Part shown: piece after piece, positions 7,923 to 15,977 of the stretch
How the letters are laid out: each line of letters begins with the position of its first letter
Numbering within the stretch: the stretch's first letter is position 1
NCBI GenBank assembly: GCA_963845675.1
Contig: CAWJSX010000002.1
Location: 62,001 to 126,000 of the forward strand
Length of the DNA stretch: 64,000 nucleotides
Reading direction: 5' to 3'
DNA from: CAWJMD01 sp963845675
GTDB taxonomy: Bacteria; Actinomycetota; Actinomycetes; Actinomycetales; CAWJMD01
The notes under the pieces: generated by a model
What the model was told of the DNA's origin: nothing
Databases searched by the model: none
What the model saw: only the letters and a program-made list of their open reading frames with translations
Program-made: the position numbers and the translations under genes

Positions 7923-8506
7923 ACACCACCAAGCACCACCGGCTGGCGGACGACTACCTGCGGCGCCTCGAGCGCGCGGCGCAGCGGCTTCCTCGCGGCG
8001 ACCGTGACGAGCTGGTCGCCGAGATCCGCAGCCACCTCGACGCGGGCCTGCCGCCGGACGCCGGCGAGGCGGAGGTCAGGAACCTCCTCGCCACCCTCGG
8101 CTCGCCCGAGGAGATCGTCGCCGCGGCCGGCGTCGTCCGCCCCCCACAGCGGCGCGGGCTGCGGGAGATCGCAGCGCTGCTGCTGCTGGTGACCGGCTTC
8201 CCTCCGGTGATCGGCTGGCTGGCCGGCGCGGCGCTCCTGCTGTGGTCGCCCCTGTGGACCCGTTGGCAGAAGGCCCTGGGCCTGCTTGTCTGGCCGGGCG
8301 GCGCGGCGCTCGTGGCCGGTCTGGTCGTGGTCTCCGCTCGCGGCGGGGTGTGCACGGGTCCCGTCGGTGCCCCCGGGGCGCTCAGCTGCACCGACCCGGC
8401 GACCTCGTGGCTCCCTCTCACGCTCACCACCCTGCTGCTCCTGGCTCCCGTGGGGGTGGCGGTCTACCTCCTCATCGCCGCTGGCCGGCAGTCTGATCCC
8501 GCCTGA
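7919..8506 (+). CDS. HAAS/DUF1700-like domain membrane protein
   Basis: 195 residues. The first 75 form a soluble helical domain (DDYLRRLERAAQRLPRGDRDE, LLATLGSPEEI) of the HAAS/DUF1700 type found beside PadR regulators. Four hydrophobic segments follow. The ATG at 7919 overlaps the PadR stop codon. The gene end overlaps the convergent adenosine deaminase gene by 35 bp. Function is unknown; the pair probably senses membrane or envelope conditions. Confidence 0.75.
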   Translation: MNTTKHHRLADDYLRRLERAAQRLPRGDRDELVAEIRSHLDAGLPPDAGEAEVRNLLATLGSPEEIVAAAGVVRPPQRRGLREIAALLLLVTGFPPVIGWLAGAALLLWSPLWTRWQKALGLLVWPGGAALVAGLVVVSARGGVCTGPVGAPGALSCTDPATSWLPLTLTTLLLLAPVGVAVYLLIAAGRQSDPA

Positions 8507-9563
8507 CAGAAGGACGATCTGGCGATTCTGACGGGCGGTCGCCCCTGGCATGCGCCTCGATCTCGCCGGCTAGCCGGCGCTTGTCGTCGTCCTGCATGAA
8601 CGACGCTCGAACGGACGTGAGCGCGAGGTCGGTGATCCCCTGCTCGTCGAGGCCGAGCAGCCCCGCTGCGATCTCGTACTCCCGGTTCAGGGTCGTGGCG
8701 AACATCGGGGGGTCGTCTGAGCCGATCGTGACCAGCAGGCCGGCTTCGCGCATGCGAGCCAGGGGGTGCTCGTCGAGCGAAGCGACGGCACGAGTGGCGA
8801 CATTCGAGGTGGGACACACCTCCAGCGGGATCTGCCGCTCCGCAAGGTGGGTTAACAGCGCCGGGTCGTGCACCGAGGTGGTGCCGTGTCCGATTCTCTC
8901 GGCACCCAGGTGCTCGACAGCGTCCCAGATCGTCTGCGGTCCAGTGGTCTCGCCGGCGTGGGGCACGCTGTGCAGACCGGCAGCCCGTGCCCGGGCGAAG
9001 ACGTCAGCGAACTGTGGACGGGGGACGCCGACCTCGGGACCCCCCAGGCCGAAACCGACGAGCGCGGCGGGTCCGTGGTCGAGGGCGTAGCGCACGGTGT
9101 CCTCGGCAGCAGGCAGCCCGAGCTCACCTGGGATGTCGAAAACCCAGCGCAGGACTACGCCGAGATCTCGCTCAGCGGCCAGCCGCGCGTCCTCGATCGC
9201 CTCCACGAACGCCTCGATGGCGATCCCGCGCACCACTGACGTGTGAGGCGTCACGGTCAGCTCGGCGTAGCGGATGTTCTGCGCCGACATGTCCCGAGCC
9301 ACCTCGTAGGTCAGCAGGCGCACGTCGTCGGGTGTGCGGACGAGGTCGACGACGCTGAGGTAGAGCTCGATGAAGTGCGCGAAGTCGTGGAAAGTGAAGT
9401 AGTCGGCAAGCGCCTTCTCGTCGGCGGGCACACGTCCCGGGTGCCGGGCCGCGAGCTCAGCGACGATCCGAGGCGAGGCCGACCCCACGTGGTGCACGTG
9501 CAGGTCGGCCTTGGGCAGTCCCGCGACGAAGTCTGCGTGAGGACAGGGCGTAAGCGATGTCAT
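8472..9563 (-). CDS. add: Adenosine deaminase family protein
   Basis: Zinc amidohydrolase of 363 residues that hydrolyses adenosine (or a related 6-aminopurine nucleoside) to inosine and ammonia. Metal and catalytic motifs are in order: LHVHH at 21-25, HAGE near residue 205, GHGT, and SDDPPMF near residue 285. The N-terminal HVHHVGSASPRI variant is common in actinobacterial Add proteins. Close relatives include aminodeoxyfutalosine deaminase, so substrate is not certain. The ATG at 9563 is preceded by CAGGCT 6 nt upstream rather than a strong ribosome binding site. It overlaps the convergent HAAS gene by 35 bp. Confidence 0.85.
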   Translation of the reverse strand: MTSLTPCPHADFVAGLPKADLHVHHVGSASPRIVAELAARHPGRVPADEKALADYFTFHDFAHFIELYLSVVDLVRTPDDVRLLTYEVARDMSAQNIRYAELTVTPHTSVVRGIAIEAFVEAIEDARLAAERDLGVVLRWVFDIPGELGLPAAEDTVRYALDHGPAALVGFGLGGPEVGVPRPQFADVFARARAAGLHSVPHAGETTGPQTIWDAVEHLGAERIGHGTTSVHDPALLTHLAERQIPLEVCPTSNVATRAVASLDEHPLARMREAGLLVTIGSDDPPMFATTLNREYEIAAGLLGLDEQGITDLALTSVRASFMQDDDKRRLAGEIEAHARGDRPSESPDRPSVRRDQTAGQRR

Positions 9564-9622
9564 GCGGCCAGCCTGGCCGACCCGCCCGGCGGAGTCGAGG
9601 CGCGTCGGAGGCACTCCCGCGT

Positions 9623-10993
9623 CTAGCTCTCCCCGCACGCAGGAGCGTCGCCGACGCCTGAGGGCAGGCCCCGCCACTCCGGCAGTCGCCGGCGGTCGCC
9701 GACCGGCGCGTACCGCCCGTCGATCCGGTCGTACTGCAGCGCCGGCCCCCTCTCGACGATGAATCGGACGGCGGCGACGAGCCTGTCGACGTCCTCACTG
9801 CACGACCCTGCGCCGACGCTCGCGCGCACGGCACCGCCGTCCAACCCGATGCGGCGCAGCAGCGGGTGAGCGCAGAACTTGCCGTCGCGCACCCCGATGC
9901 CGTGCTCCGCCGACAGCACGGCCGCCACCAGACCCGCGTCGAGATCCGCGACGGTGAATGTGACGATGCCGACGGTCGACCGGCTGTCGGCCCAGATGCT
10001 GTGTACGCGAACGCCGTCCACCGACTTCAGACCCTCGGTCAGTCGCTCTCGCAACGCGGCCTCGTGGACCTCCAGCGCTCCTTCGGGCAGCGCGTCGAGC
10101 GCGTCGCACGCCGCGGCCAACGCCACGGCTCCCAGCACGTTGGGTGTCCCGGCCTCGTGCCGCGCGGGTGCCGTCGCCCACACGACCTCCGCCAGGTCGA
10201 CCGACTGCACCGCTCCCCCACCCGCCAGGTACGGCTCGGCGGCGTCGAGCCAGTCGCGACGACCCACGAGGGCACCCGAGCCGAACGGGGCGTACAGCTT
10301 GTGGCCCGAGATCGCCAGGTAGTCGATGTCGCTGTCGGACAACGAGATCCGCCGGTGCGGTGCCAGCTGTGCTCCGTCGACCGCGATGCGGGCACCGTAG
10401 CGGTGGGCCAGGTCCGCAAGCTCGCGCAGCGGGAGCTCCTCGCCGGTCACGTTGGACGCCCCCGTCACGGCCAGCAGGGCAGCGGGAGACGCCGCGAGCG
10501 CCTGCTCCAGGGCCGTCAGCGTGCGGTCGACGGTGCTCGCGACACCGACGACGCGGTGCGCCCCGGCCGTCCACGGCAAGAGGTTCGCGTGGTGCTCGAT
10601 CTCGAGCACCACGACGTCCCCGGCGTCGGCCGGGACGCTGTGCGCCAGCAGGTTCAGGGCGTCCGTCGTGTTGCGCACGAGCACCAGCACGTCGTCGTCC
10701 CGCGCGCCCACGAACCGCGCAACCCGCTGTCGAGCGCCCTCGTACAGGCGCGAGCTGACCTGGGACGCCCATCCCGCGCCGCGGTGCACGGACGAGTAGA
10801 AGGGCAGCACCTGCTCGACACGGTCGGCTACCGACCGCAACGCCGGCGCGCTGGCGGCATAGTCGAGGTTCGCGTACCGGACGGTGCCGCCGGTCGCGAG
10901 CGGCACCTCGAGGTCGGCACCCACGACGGGGGCGAGGGGCGCAATGGTCGTTCGGCCGGGGACGGAGCGCCGGCAGAGGTCTGTGGTGGTCAT
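9623..10993 (-). CDS. Class-V aminotransferase, cysteine desulfurase-like, SAM-IV controlled
   Basis: PLP-dependent enzyme of about 456 residues. The Schiff-base lysine is K232 (SGHKLYAPFG) and a SufS-type cysteine is at 374 (GKFCAHPLL), so sulfur abstraction from cysteine is plausible. NTTDALN and VDGAQ are PLP-phosphate and ring-stacking motifs. No SufBCD or SufU neighbours are present, so it may be a stand-alone desulfurase or a related lyase. Of two in-frame starts, 10993 has AGGA 7 nt upstream; 10999 is the alternative. The upstream SAM-IV riboswitch ties it to sulfur or methionine metabolism. Confidence 0.8.
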   Translation of the reverse strand: MTTTDLCRRSVPGRTTIAPLAPVVGADLEVPLATGGTVRYANLDYAASAPALRSVADRVEQVLPFYSSVHRGAGWASQVSSRLYEGARQRVARFVGARDDDVLVLVRNTTDALNLLAHSVPADAGDVVVLEIEHHANLLPWTAGAHRVVGVASTVDRTLTALEQALAASPAALLAVTGASNVTGEELPLRELADLAHRYGARIAVDGAQLAPHRRISLSDSDIDYLAISGHKLYAPFGSGALVGRRDWLDAAEPYLAGGGAVQSVDLAEVVWATAPARHEAGTPNVLGAVALAAACDALDALPEGALEVHEAALRERLTEGLKSVDGVRVHSIWADSRSTVGIVTFTVADLDAGLVAAVLSAEHGIGVRDGKFCAHPLLRRIGLDGGAVRASVGAGSCSEDVDRLVAAVRFIVERGPALQYDRIDGRYAPVGDRRRLPEWRGLPSGVGDAPACGES

Positions 10994-11023
10994 CGTCATG
11001 TCCTGTCGGTCAGGACCCCGGGA

Positions 11024-11135
11024 GGTCCGCACTTGCCACGCCCCCACGGCGTGGCCAGGTCGTCACCCGGGGCACCCCACCGCGGAGGAGGGTTGCCGGC
11101 CAGCGAGCCGGGGCTTGACGCTGGCGCTCATGACC
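11024..11135 (-). promoter_or_regulatory. SAM-IV riboswitch
   Basis: Read on the minus strand, the leader has the full SAM-IV pattern: GGTCATGAG opening P1, GCCAGCGTCAAGCCCCGGCT, GGCCGGCAACCCTCC, CGCGGTGGGGTGCCCCGGG, then GTGACGACC closing P1, followed by the distal GGCAAG...GGACC segment. An 8-bp hairpin (GCCACGCC/GGCGTGGC, 11035-11055) lies between the core and the distal segment. SAM-IV aptamers are known from actinobacteria upstream of sulfur-metabolism genes and bind S-adenosylmethionine. Here it controls the class-V aminotransferase at 9623-10993. High SAM is expected to reduce expression. Confidence 0.85.
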
Positions 11136-11266
11136 TGGTCCAAGGGTCGGGGATGCCGTGTTGGCTCGTCCAGCCTTCGAGCGGACCGTCTCACCAGGCG
11201 GATCCTTGTTGGATCCGTGGCTCCGGCCGACGTGCGGGGAGGCGGAGCAGGACGCACCATCTGAGC

Positions 11267-12322
11267 GTGGCCCGACTACGCAGGACGTCCCCGAACCAGC
11301 CCGGCTGGTCACGCCGACCCCACGGCCGGGGCTTCGTCTACCTCGACTGCGACGGCGCCCCGCTCTCCGCCGACGAGGTCGCACGGTGCAAGGCGCTGGT
11401 GATCCCGCCCGCCTGGAAGGACGTGTGGATCTCCCAGTGGCCGAACGGCCACCTCCAGGCGGTGGGCACGGACGTCGCAGGGAGGCGCCAGTACCTCTAC
11501 CACCCCGAGTGGCGCGTGAAGCGTGACGAGGCGAAGCACGACCGCGTGCTGACGGTCGCCGCGCGGCTGCCGAAGGCCCGCGAGCAGGTGTGCGAGCACC
11601 TCCTCCTGGACGGGATGCCGCGAGACAAGGTGCTGGCCACCGCCTTCCGGCTCCTCGACCTCGGCTTCTTCCGGATCGGAGGCGAGTCGTACGCCGAGCA
11701 GAACGGCAGCTACGGGCTCTCGACGATCCTCAAGGAGCACGTCCGCATCGAGGGCGGGCGCGACGTCGTCTTCGAGTACACGGCCAAGTCGGGCCAGGAG
11801 CGGTACGTCGCCCTCGCGGACGACGAGGTACGCGCGGCGGTGAACACGCTGAAGCGACGCCGCGGCGGGGGCGACCGGCTCCTCGCCTTCAAGAACGGCT
11901 CACGCTGGCGGGAGATCGACGGCGACGACATCAACGAGTACGTCAAGGAGGTCGTCGGCGGCGAGGTGTCCGCCAAGGACTTCCGCACGTGGCACGCCAC
12001 CGTCCTGGCCGCTGTCGCCCTCGCCGTGTCGACGGAGAGCGCCACCTCGGAGTCGGCACGCAAGCGCGCCGTCTCACGCGCGATGACCGAGGTGTCGCAG
12101 TACCTGGGCAACACGCCCGCCGTCTGTCGCTCCAGCTACGTGGACCCGCGCGTCGTCGACCTCTTCGATGACGGGACGACGGTCGCCCACGCTCTCAAGC
12201 GGCTCGGCGAGGACACCCCGGTCGGGCAGCCCGCGACGCACGGACCGGTCGAGCGGGCTGTGCTGGCGATGCTGCGCCGCGCCCCCAAGGACTCCGACCG
12301 GTCGGCACGCCGGAAGGGCTAG
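11267..12322 (+). CDS. DNA topoisomerase IB (poxvirus-type)
   Basis: 351-residue type IB topoisomerase, which relaxes supercoils through a 3'-phosphotyrosine intermediate. The expected catalytic set is present: R136 (GFFRIGGE), K174 (TAKSG), R240 and H243 (KDFRTWH) and the nucleophile Y291 (SSYVDPRV). The N-terminus RLRR...GRGFVYLD matches bacterial TopIB. GTG at 11267 is chosen because it starts the conserved sequence; CACCAT 6 nt upstream could be the -10 of a leaderless mRNA. The upstream open frame to 9866 is antisense to the aminotransferase and spurious. Its TAG stop overlaps the convergent gene's TAG within CTAG. Confidence 0.9.
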   Translation: MARLRRTSPNQPGWSRRPHGRGFVYLDCDGAPLSADEVARCKALVIPPAWKDVWISQWPNGHLQAVGTDVAGRRQYLYHPEWRVKRDEAKHDRVLTVAARLPKAREQVCEHLLLDGMPRDKVLATAFRLLDLGFFRIGGESYAEQNGSYGLSTILKEHVRIEGGRDVVFEYTAKSGQERYVALADDEVRAAVNTLKRRRGGGDRLLAFKNGSRWREIDGDDINEYVKEVVGGEVSAKDFRTWHATVLAAVALAVSTESATSESARKRAVSRAMTEVSQYLGNTPAVCRSSYVDPRVVDLFDDGTTVAHALKRLGEDTPVGQPATHGPVERAVLAMLRRAPKDSDRSARRKG

Positions 12323-14082
12323 GCCCGGCTGGCCGACGTGGCGGCTCCCGATCCCTCCGAGACGCAACCGGCCGGCAGCTCGAACCAGCGGAGGCTCTCG
12401 AACTCGTCCGAGACACCCTGCGGGCGCACGTTCGCGGTGCAGTCGGCGACCTGGGTGGGCGCCTCCGCCAGGATGCGCAGCGCGTCGTCCAGGTACCCCT
12501 GCAGCGCCGTGAGGGGAGCGCGGTGGTGCTCGTCGGGATGCTGCATCTGCCCGTCCTCGTCGTACTCCACGTCCGACAGGCGGAGCGGCGGCTCCACCGG
12601 GCCGTTGCGGTGCCGCCAGAGGCCGCTCTCGGTGTCCATCCGGTAGTCGCCGAGGAGCTTCCACCCCTGGTCCGCGACGAGGTGCACGGCCTCGACGACG
12701 TACGTGAAGACCGGCTCGGAGATGAAGTAGTTGAAGTTCACCCTCACCCAGCCGGGCTTGATCCCCTCGCACCCGTGACCGACGGCCTCCTCGATGCGAC
12801 GTGAGCGCTCCCCGTCGATGCCGAGAAGCCGGTGCCCGTAGGGGCCGGCGCACGAGCAGCCCCCACGCGACTGGATCCCGAACAGGTCGTTGAGCAGGGC
12901 CACGACGAAGTTGTGGTGCAGGTCCTTGCCGCCGGGTCCGTGGACGACGAAGGAGACGATGGAGAGACGGTCCCTCTCGACGCTTCCGAGGATCTCCAGG
13001 TTCTCGTTCCCCATCCACGAGTCGACCGCCCTGCGCAGGAAGTCGTCCTCGTGCGCACGGATCGCGTCGACCCCGACGGCCTGCTTGAGCTGGAACACCA
13101 GACCCGCGCGGATCGACCCGATGATGTCGGGGGTGCCACCTTCCTCGCGGCGCTCCGGGTCGTCCACGTAGTGGTGCACGGTCGAGCTCACGTACGAGAC
13201 GGTGCCGCCGCCGACGACCGCGGGAACCGTGTTGTGCAGCAAGTCTTTTCGCGCGACCAGCACACCGGGCGTCCCGGGACCGCCGACAAGCTTGTGGGGG
13301 GAGAGGAAGATCGCGTCCTTGTACGCCAACGGGTCACCGTCCGGCGTCATCTCGATGTCCACGTACGGCGCGGCGGCGGCGAAGTCCCAGAACGAGAGCG
13401 CGCCGTGACGGTGCAGCAGCGCGCTGACGCGGGCGGTCTCCGCCACGATGCCCGTCACGTTGGAGGCCGCCGAGAACGACCCGATCAGCAGCGGGCGGTC
13501 GGCATAGCGCACGAGCCCACGCTCCAACGACTCCACGTCGATGCTGCCGGACCTGTCCTCCGGGATGACCACGACGTCGGCGATCGACTCGCGCCACGGA
13601 AGGTCGTTGCTGTGGTGCTCGAAGGGTCCGATGAAGACGACCGGCCGCTCCTCCGCCGGGATGCGGTCCGACAGGCCGTACCGGGTGTCGAGGTCGCGGG
13701 GCAGCCGCAGGTTGAGGATCGAGATGAGCTTGTCGATGGCCCCCGTGCAGCCCGAGCCGGTGAAGATCACGCAGGTGTCGTCGTCCCCGCCGACCGCGTC
13801 GCGGATCACGCGGCGCGCGTCCTCGCGCAGGCGTGTCGTCTGCAGGCCCGTGCCCGAGCTCTCGGTGTGCGTGTTGGCGTAGCGGGGCAGCACCTCGCGG
13901 CGGATGAAGTCCTCGATGAACGTCAGTGACCGGCCCGAGGCCGTGTAGTCGGCGTACGTGACGCGGCGGGGGCCGTACGGCCCGACCATCACCTGGTCGT
14001 CCCCGATCACGGCGTTGCGGATGGTGCGCATCAGGGGGCTCGCCGGGGGTGCCTCCGACCGAGCCACGCGTGTGGTGGTCAT
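12319..14082 (-). CDS. Class-V aminotransferase-fold PLP enzyme with C-terminal extension
   Basis: 587 residues, well above the 400-450 of ordinary cysteine desulfurases. PLP motifs are visible: GSGCTGAIDKL, FWDFAAAAPY, and the lysine in SPHKLVGGPG near residue 290. GGCSCAGPYGHRLLGI near residue 430 supplies desulfurase-like cysteines. The last 120 residues, rich in acidic and aromatic positions, form an extra region of unknown role. Long forms like this occur in many actinobacteria and lack a firm assignment. The ATG at 14082 has TAGCCT 7 nt upstream, suggesting a leaderless mRNA. It ends in a CTAG shared with the topoisomerase stop. Confidence 0.75.
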   Translation of the reverse strand: MTTTRVARSEAPPASPLMRTIRNAVIGDDQVMVGPYGPRRVTYADYTASGRSLTFIEDFIRREVLPRYANTHTESSGTGLQTTRLREDARRVIRDAVGGDDDTCVIFTGSGCTGAIDKLISILNLRLPRDLDTRYGLSDRIPAEERPVVFIGPFEHHSNDLPWRESIADVVVIPEDRSGSIDVESLERGLVRYADRPLLIGSFSAASNVTGIVAETARVSALLHRHGALSFWDFAAAAPYVDIEMTPDGDPLAYKDAIFLSPHKLVGGPGTPGVLVARKDLLHNTVPAVVGGGTVSYVSSTVHHYVDDPERREEGGTPDIIGSIRAGLVFQLKQAVGVDAIRAHEDDFLRRAVDSWMGNENLEILGSVERDRLSIVSFVVHGPGGKDLHHNFVVALLNDLFGIQSRGGCSCAGPYGHRLLGIDGERSRRIEEAVGHGCEGIKPGWVRVNFNYFISEPVFTYVVEAVHLVADQGWKLLGDYRMDTESGLWRHRNGPVEPPLRLSDVEYDEDGQMQHPDEHHRAPLTALQGYLDDALRILAEAPTQVADCTANVRPQGVSDEFESLRWFELPAGCVSEGSGAATSASRA

Positions 14083-14089
14083 GCCGCCG

Positions 14090-14095
14090 AGGCTA
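14090..14095 (-). promoter_or_regulatory. -10 element TAGCCT of a leaderless transcript
   Basis: On the minus strand TAGCCT ends 7 nt before the ATG at 14082. The TAG is also the stop codon of the upstream metallopeptidase gene, so the promoter overlaps the end of that gene. Confidence 0.45.
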
Positions 14096-14446
14096 GTCCC
14101 AACCGAGCTCGTGCAAGCGCTCATCGCTGATTCCGAAGTGGTGCGCGATCTCGTGCACCACGGTGACCGCGACCTCCTCGACGACTTCCTCGACGGACTC
14201 GCACACGGCCAACGTGGGGAGGCGGTAGATCGTGATGCGGTCGGGCAGAGACCCTGCGGCCCACCAGGAGTCACGCTCGGTCAGCGGAGTCCCCTCGTAC
14301 AGGCCCAGAAGGTGCGGGTCGGACTCGGGCGCTTCGTCCTCCACGAGCACGACCACGTTGGACATCTGCTGCGCGAGCTCGGCGGGCACGAGGTCGAGCG
14401 CGTCCCCGACCGCCTCCTCGAACGCCTCACGGCTCATCTCGACCAC
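14093..14446 (-). CDS. Zinicin-like metallopeptidase family protein
   Basis: 117 residues with the zinc motif HEIAHH near the C-terminus (VTVVHEIAHHFGISDERL) and the family sequence NVVVLVEDE, as in the short actinobacterial metallopeptidases of the PF06262 type. Natural substrates are unknown. GTG at 14446 is chosen because AGGA lies 7 nt upstream and because family members start close to this MSREAFEE segment; an ATG at 14473 is possible but has no such signal. It follows the aldo/keto reductase on the same strand. Confidence 0.8.
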   Translation of the reverse strand: MVEMSREAFEEAVGDALDLVPAELAQQMSNVVVLVEDEAPESDPHLLGLYEGTPLTERDSWWAAGSLPDRITIYRLPTLAVCESVEEVVEEVAVTVVHEIAHHFGISDERLHELGWD

Positions 14447-14480
14447 GCGACCATCCTGCCGGGCGCGGGGCATCGAGCTG

Positions 14481-15341
14481 TCAGTCGGTCCTGTCGAGAC
14501 GCTCGAGCTGGTCGGTGGTCAGGGTCAGCTCCACCGCTCGGGCCGAGCTCTGCGCCGTCTCCGGACGGCTGGAGCCCGGGATCGGGACGACCACCGGCGA
14601 CTGGGCGAGCTCCCACGCAAGGGCGACCTGCTGGGGCGAGGCGCCCAGCTCGTCCGCGACCTCGGCGAACGGCTCGTACCGGGACCCCAGGTCGGCGGCC
14701 TGCGACATGCCGCCCAGGGGGCTGTAGGGCAGGAACGCGATGCTGAGCTCCTCGCACAGCTCGAGCTCCGGCTGCGAGAGCCGGAACCGCGGCGAGTACT
14801 CGTTCTGGACGGACGCCAGACGCCCACCGAGGACGTCTCGTGCCTGGCGGATCTGGTCGAGGTCGGCGTTGGAGATGCCGGCCATGCGGATCGTGCCGGC
14901 GTCGAGCAGCTCGGCCAGCGCACCGACGGACTCGGCGTACGGCACGTCGGGGTCAGGACGGTGGAACTGGTACAGCCCGATCGCCTCGACACCCAGCCGG
15001 CGCGCCGACTCCTGCGCCGCGGCCCTCAGGTGCTCCGGCCGCCCGTCCGTGGCCCAGGCTCCGTCGGGGCGCACGTGCCCACCCTTGGTCGCCACCAGCA
15101 CTGCGTCGCGGTCGCCGCCCCACGTGCGCAGGGCCTGGGCGACGAGCGCCTCGTTGTGCCCGGTCCGCTCCGAGCGGGGGTGGTAGGAGTCGGCCGTGTC
15201 GATCAGCGTGGTGCCCGCGTCCAGCGCGGCGTGGATGGTCTCCATCGAGCGGGCCGTGTCGGGCGCCCCCTCGACCGACATCGGCATCGCGCCGAGCCCG
15301 ATCGCGGACACCATCACGTCACCGATCCGTCGCGTCTGCAC
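14481..15341 (-). CDS. Aldo/keto reductase
   Basis: NAD(P)H-dependent oxidoreductase of 286 residues with the (beta/alpha)8 fold. The catalytic Asp and Tyr are in LIDTADSY, the Lys in VATKGGH and the His in LYQFHRPDP, and the cofactor-binding loop VPIPGSSRPE lies near the C-terminus. GTG at 15341 is preceded by AGGAGG at 7 nt. The substrate cannot be told from sequence. It is the first gene of a run with the metallopeptidase and the second class-V enzyme. Confidence 0.85.
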   Translation of the reverse strand: MQTRRIGDVMVSAIGLGAMPMSVEGAPDTARSMETIHAALDAGTTLIDTADSYHPRSERTGHNEALVAQALRTWGGDRDAVLVATKGGHVRPDGAWATDGRPEHLRAAAQESARRLGVEAIGLYQFHRPDPDVPYAESVGALAELLDAGTIRMAGISNADLDQIRQARDVLGGRLASVQNEYSPRFRLSQPELELCEELSIAFLPYSPLGGMSQAADLGSRYEPFAEVADELGASPQQVALAWELAQSPVVVPIPGSSRPETAQSSARAVELTLTTDQLERLDRTD

Positions 15342-15538
15342 CGTGGTCCTCCTGGCGGGTGTGGGGGTCGCGGCGGGTCGGCGACCGAGCCGTCCATGGC
15401 CCACCATCGCCCGCTCGGGCCGTCGCGGCCACCGGGGGGAGGCCGCTTTGGAGAACTCCGACCCCTACCCCTATGCTGGCTCGCGTCCTCGACCGTTCGC
15501 GTCCGGTGGTTCGTGGACGGTGGAACGGCACCAGCTCA

Positions 15539-15611
15539 GCCCCCATCGTCTAGCGGCCTAGGACTCCGCCCTTTCAAGGCGGCAGCGCCGGTTCGAATCC
15601 GGTTGGGGGTA
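15539..15611 (+). tRNA. tRNA-Glu (TTC)
   Basis: 73 nt. The acceptor stem GCCCCCA pairs with TGGGGGT, the anticodon loop is CTTTCAA with anticodon TTC, and the T arm is GCCGG-TTCGAAT-CCGGT. The 3' CCA is not encoded. Confidence 0.95.
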
Positions 15612-15635
15612 CGTTCCACCGGTCTTGCACCGCAA

Positions 15636-15709
15636 GGCCCCGTAGCGCAGTTGGTTAGCGCGCCGCCCTGTCACGGCGGAGGTCGCGGGTTCGAGTCCCG
15701 TCGGGGTCG
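15636..15709 (+). tRNA. tRNA-Asp (GTC)
   Basis: 74 nt. The acceptor GGCCCCG pairs with CGGGGTC, and the anticodon loop CTGTCAC gives GTC. It lies 24 nt after tRNA-Glu and is probably co-transcribed. Confidence 0.95.
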
Positions 15710-15737
15710 CTCAGCGAGCGGCAGTAGTGCTCGCACG

Positions 15738-15810
15738 GGCCAGATAGCTCAGTTGGTAGAGCGTCCGACTGAAAATCGGAAGGTCGGCGGTTCGACCCCG
15801 CCTCTGGCCA
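15738..15810 (+). tRNA. tRNA-Phe (GAA)
   Basis: 73 nt. The acceptor GGCCAGA pairs with TCTGGCC, and the anticodon loop CTGAAAA gives GAA. It is the third member of the Glu-Asp-Phe cluster, an arrangement common in actinobacteria. Confidence 0.95.
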
Positions 15811-15827
15811 CCCTGATCATGCCTTCC

Positions 15828-15845
15828 ACCTGCGAGATCGCAGGT
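15828..15845 (+). terminator. Hairpin after the tRNA cluster
   Basis: ACCTGCG-AGAT-CGCAGGT forms a 7-bp stem with a tetraloop 17 nt after tRNA-Phe. There is no U-tract, which is usual in actinobacteria. It probably terminates or trims the tRNA transcript. Confidence 0.5.
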
Positions 15846-15977
15846 CGTGCCGTTCCCGTGCATTCAAGGCGATCGGCCACCACTGGCCGGGTCCTTTGGC
15901 CCCTGTTCGAGCCGCCGCGGCGGCGCCACCTTGGAAGCAGGTCGTCGCCGGCGGCCGCCCCGATGGAGGTGCGCACG

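Noticed and set aside
9866..11266. Long plus-strand open frame joined to topoisomerase IB (818 codons in all)
   Set aside because: The first 460 codons are antisense to the class-V aminotransferase and riboswitch, and are Arg/Gly/His-rich without motifs. The real topoisomerase starts at 11267.
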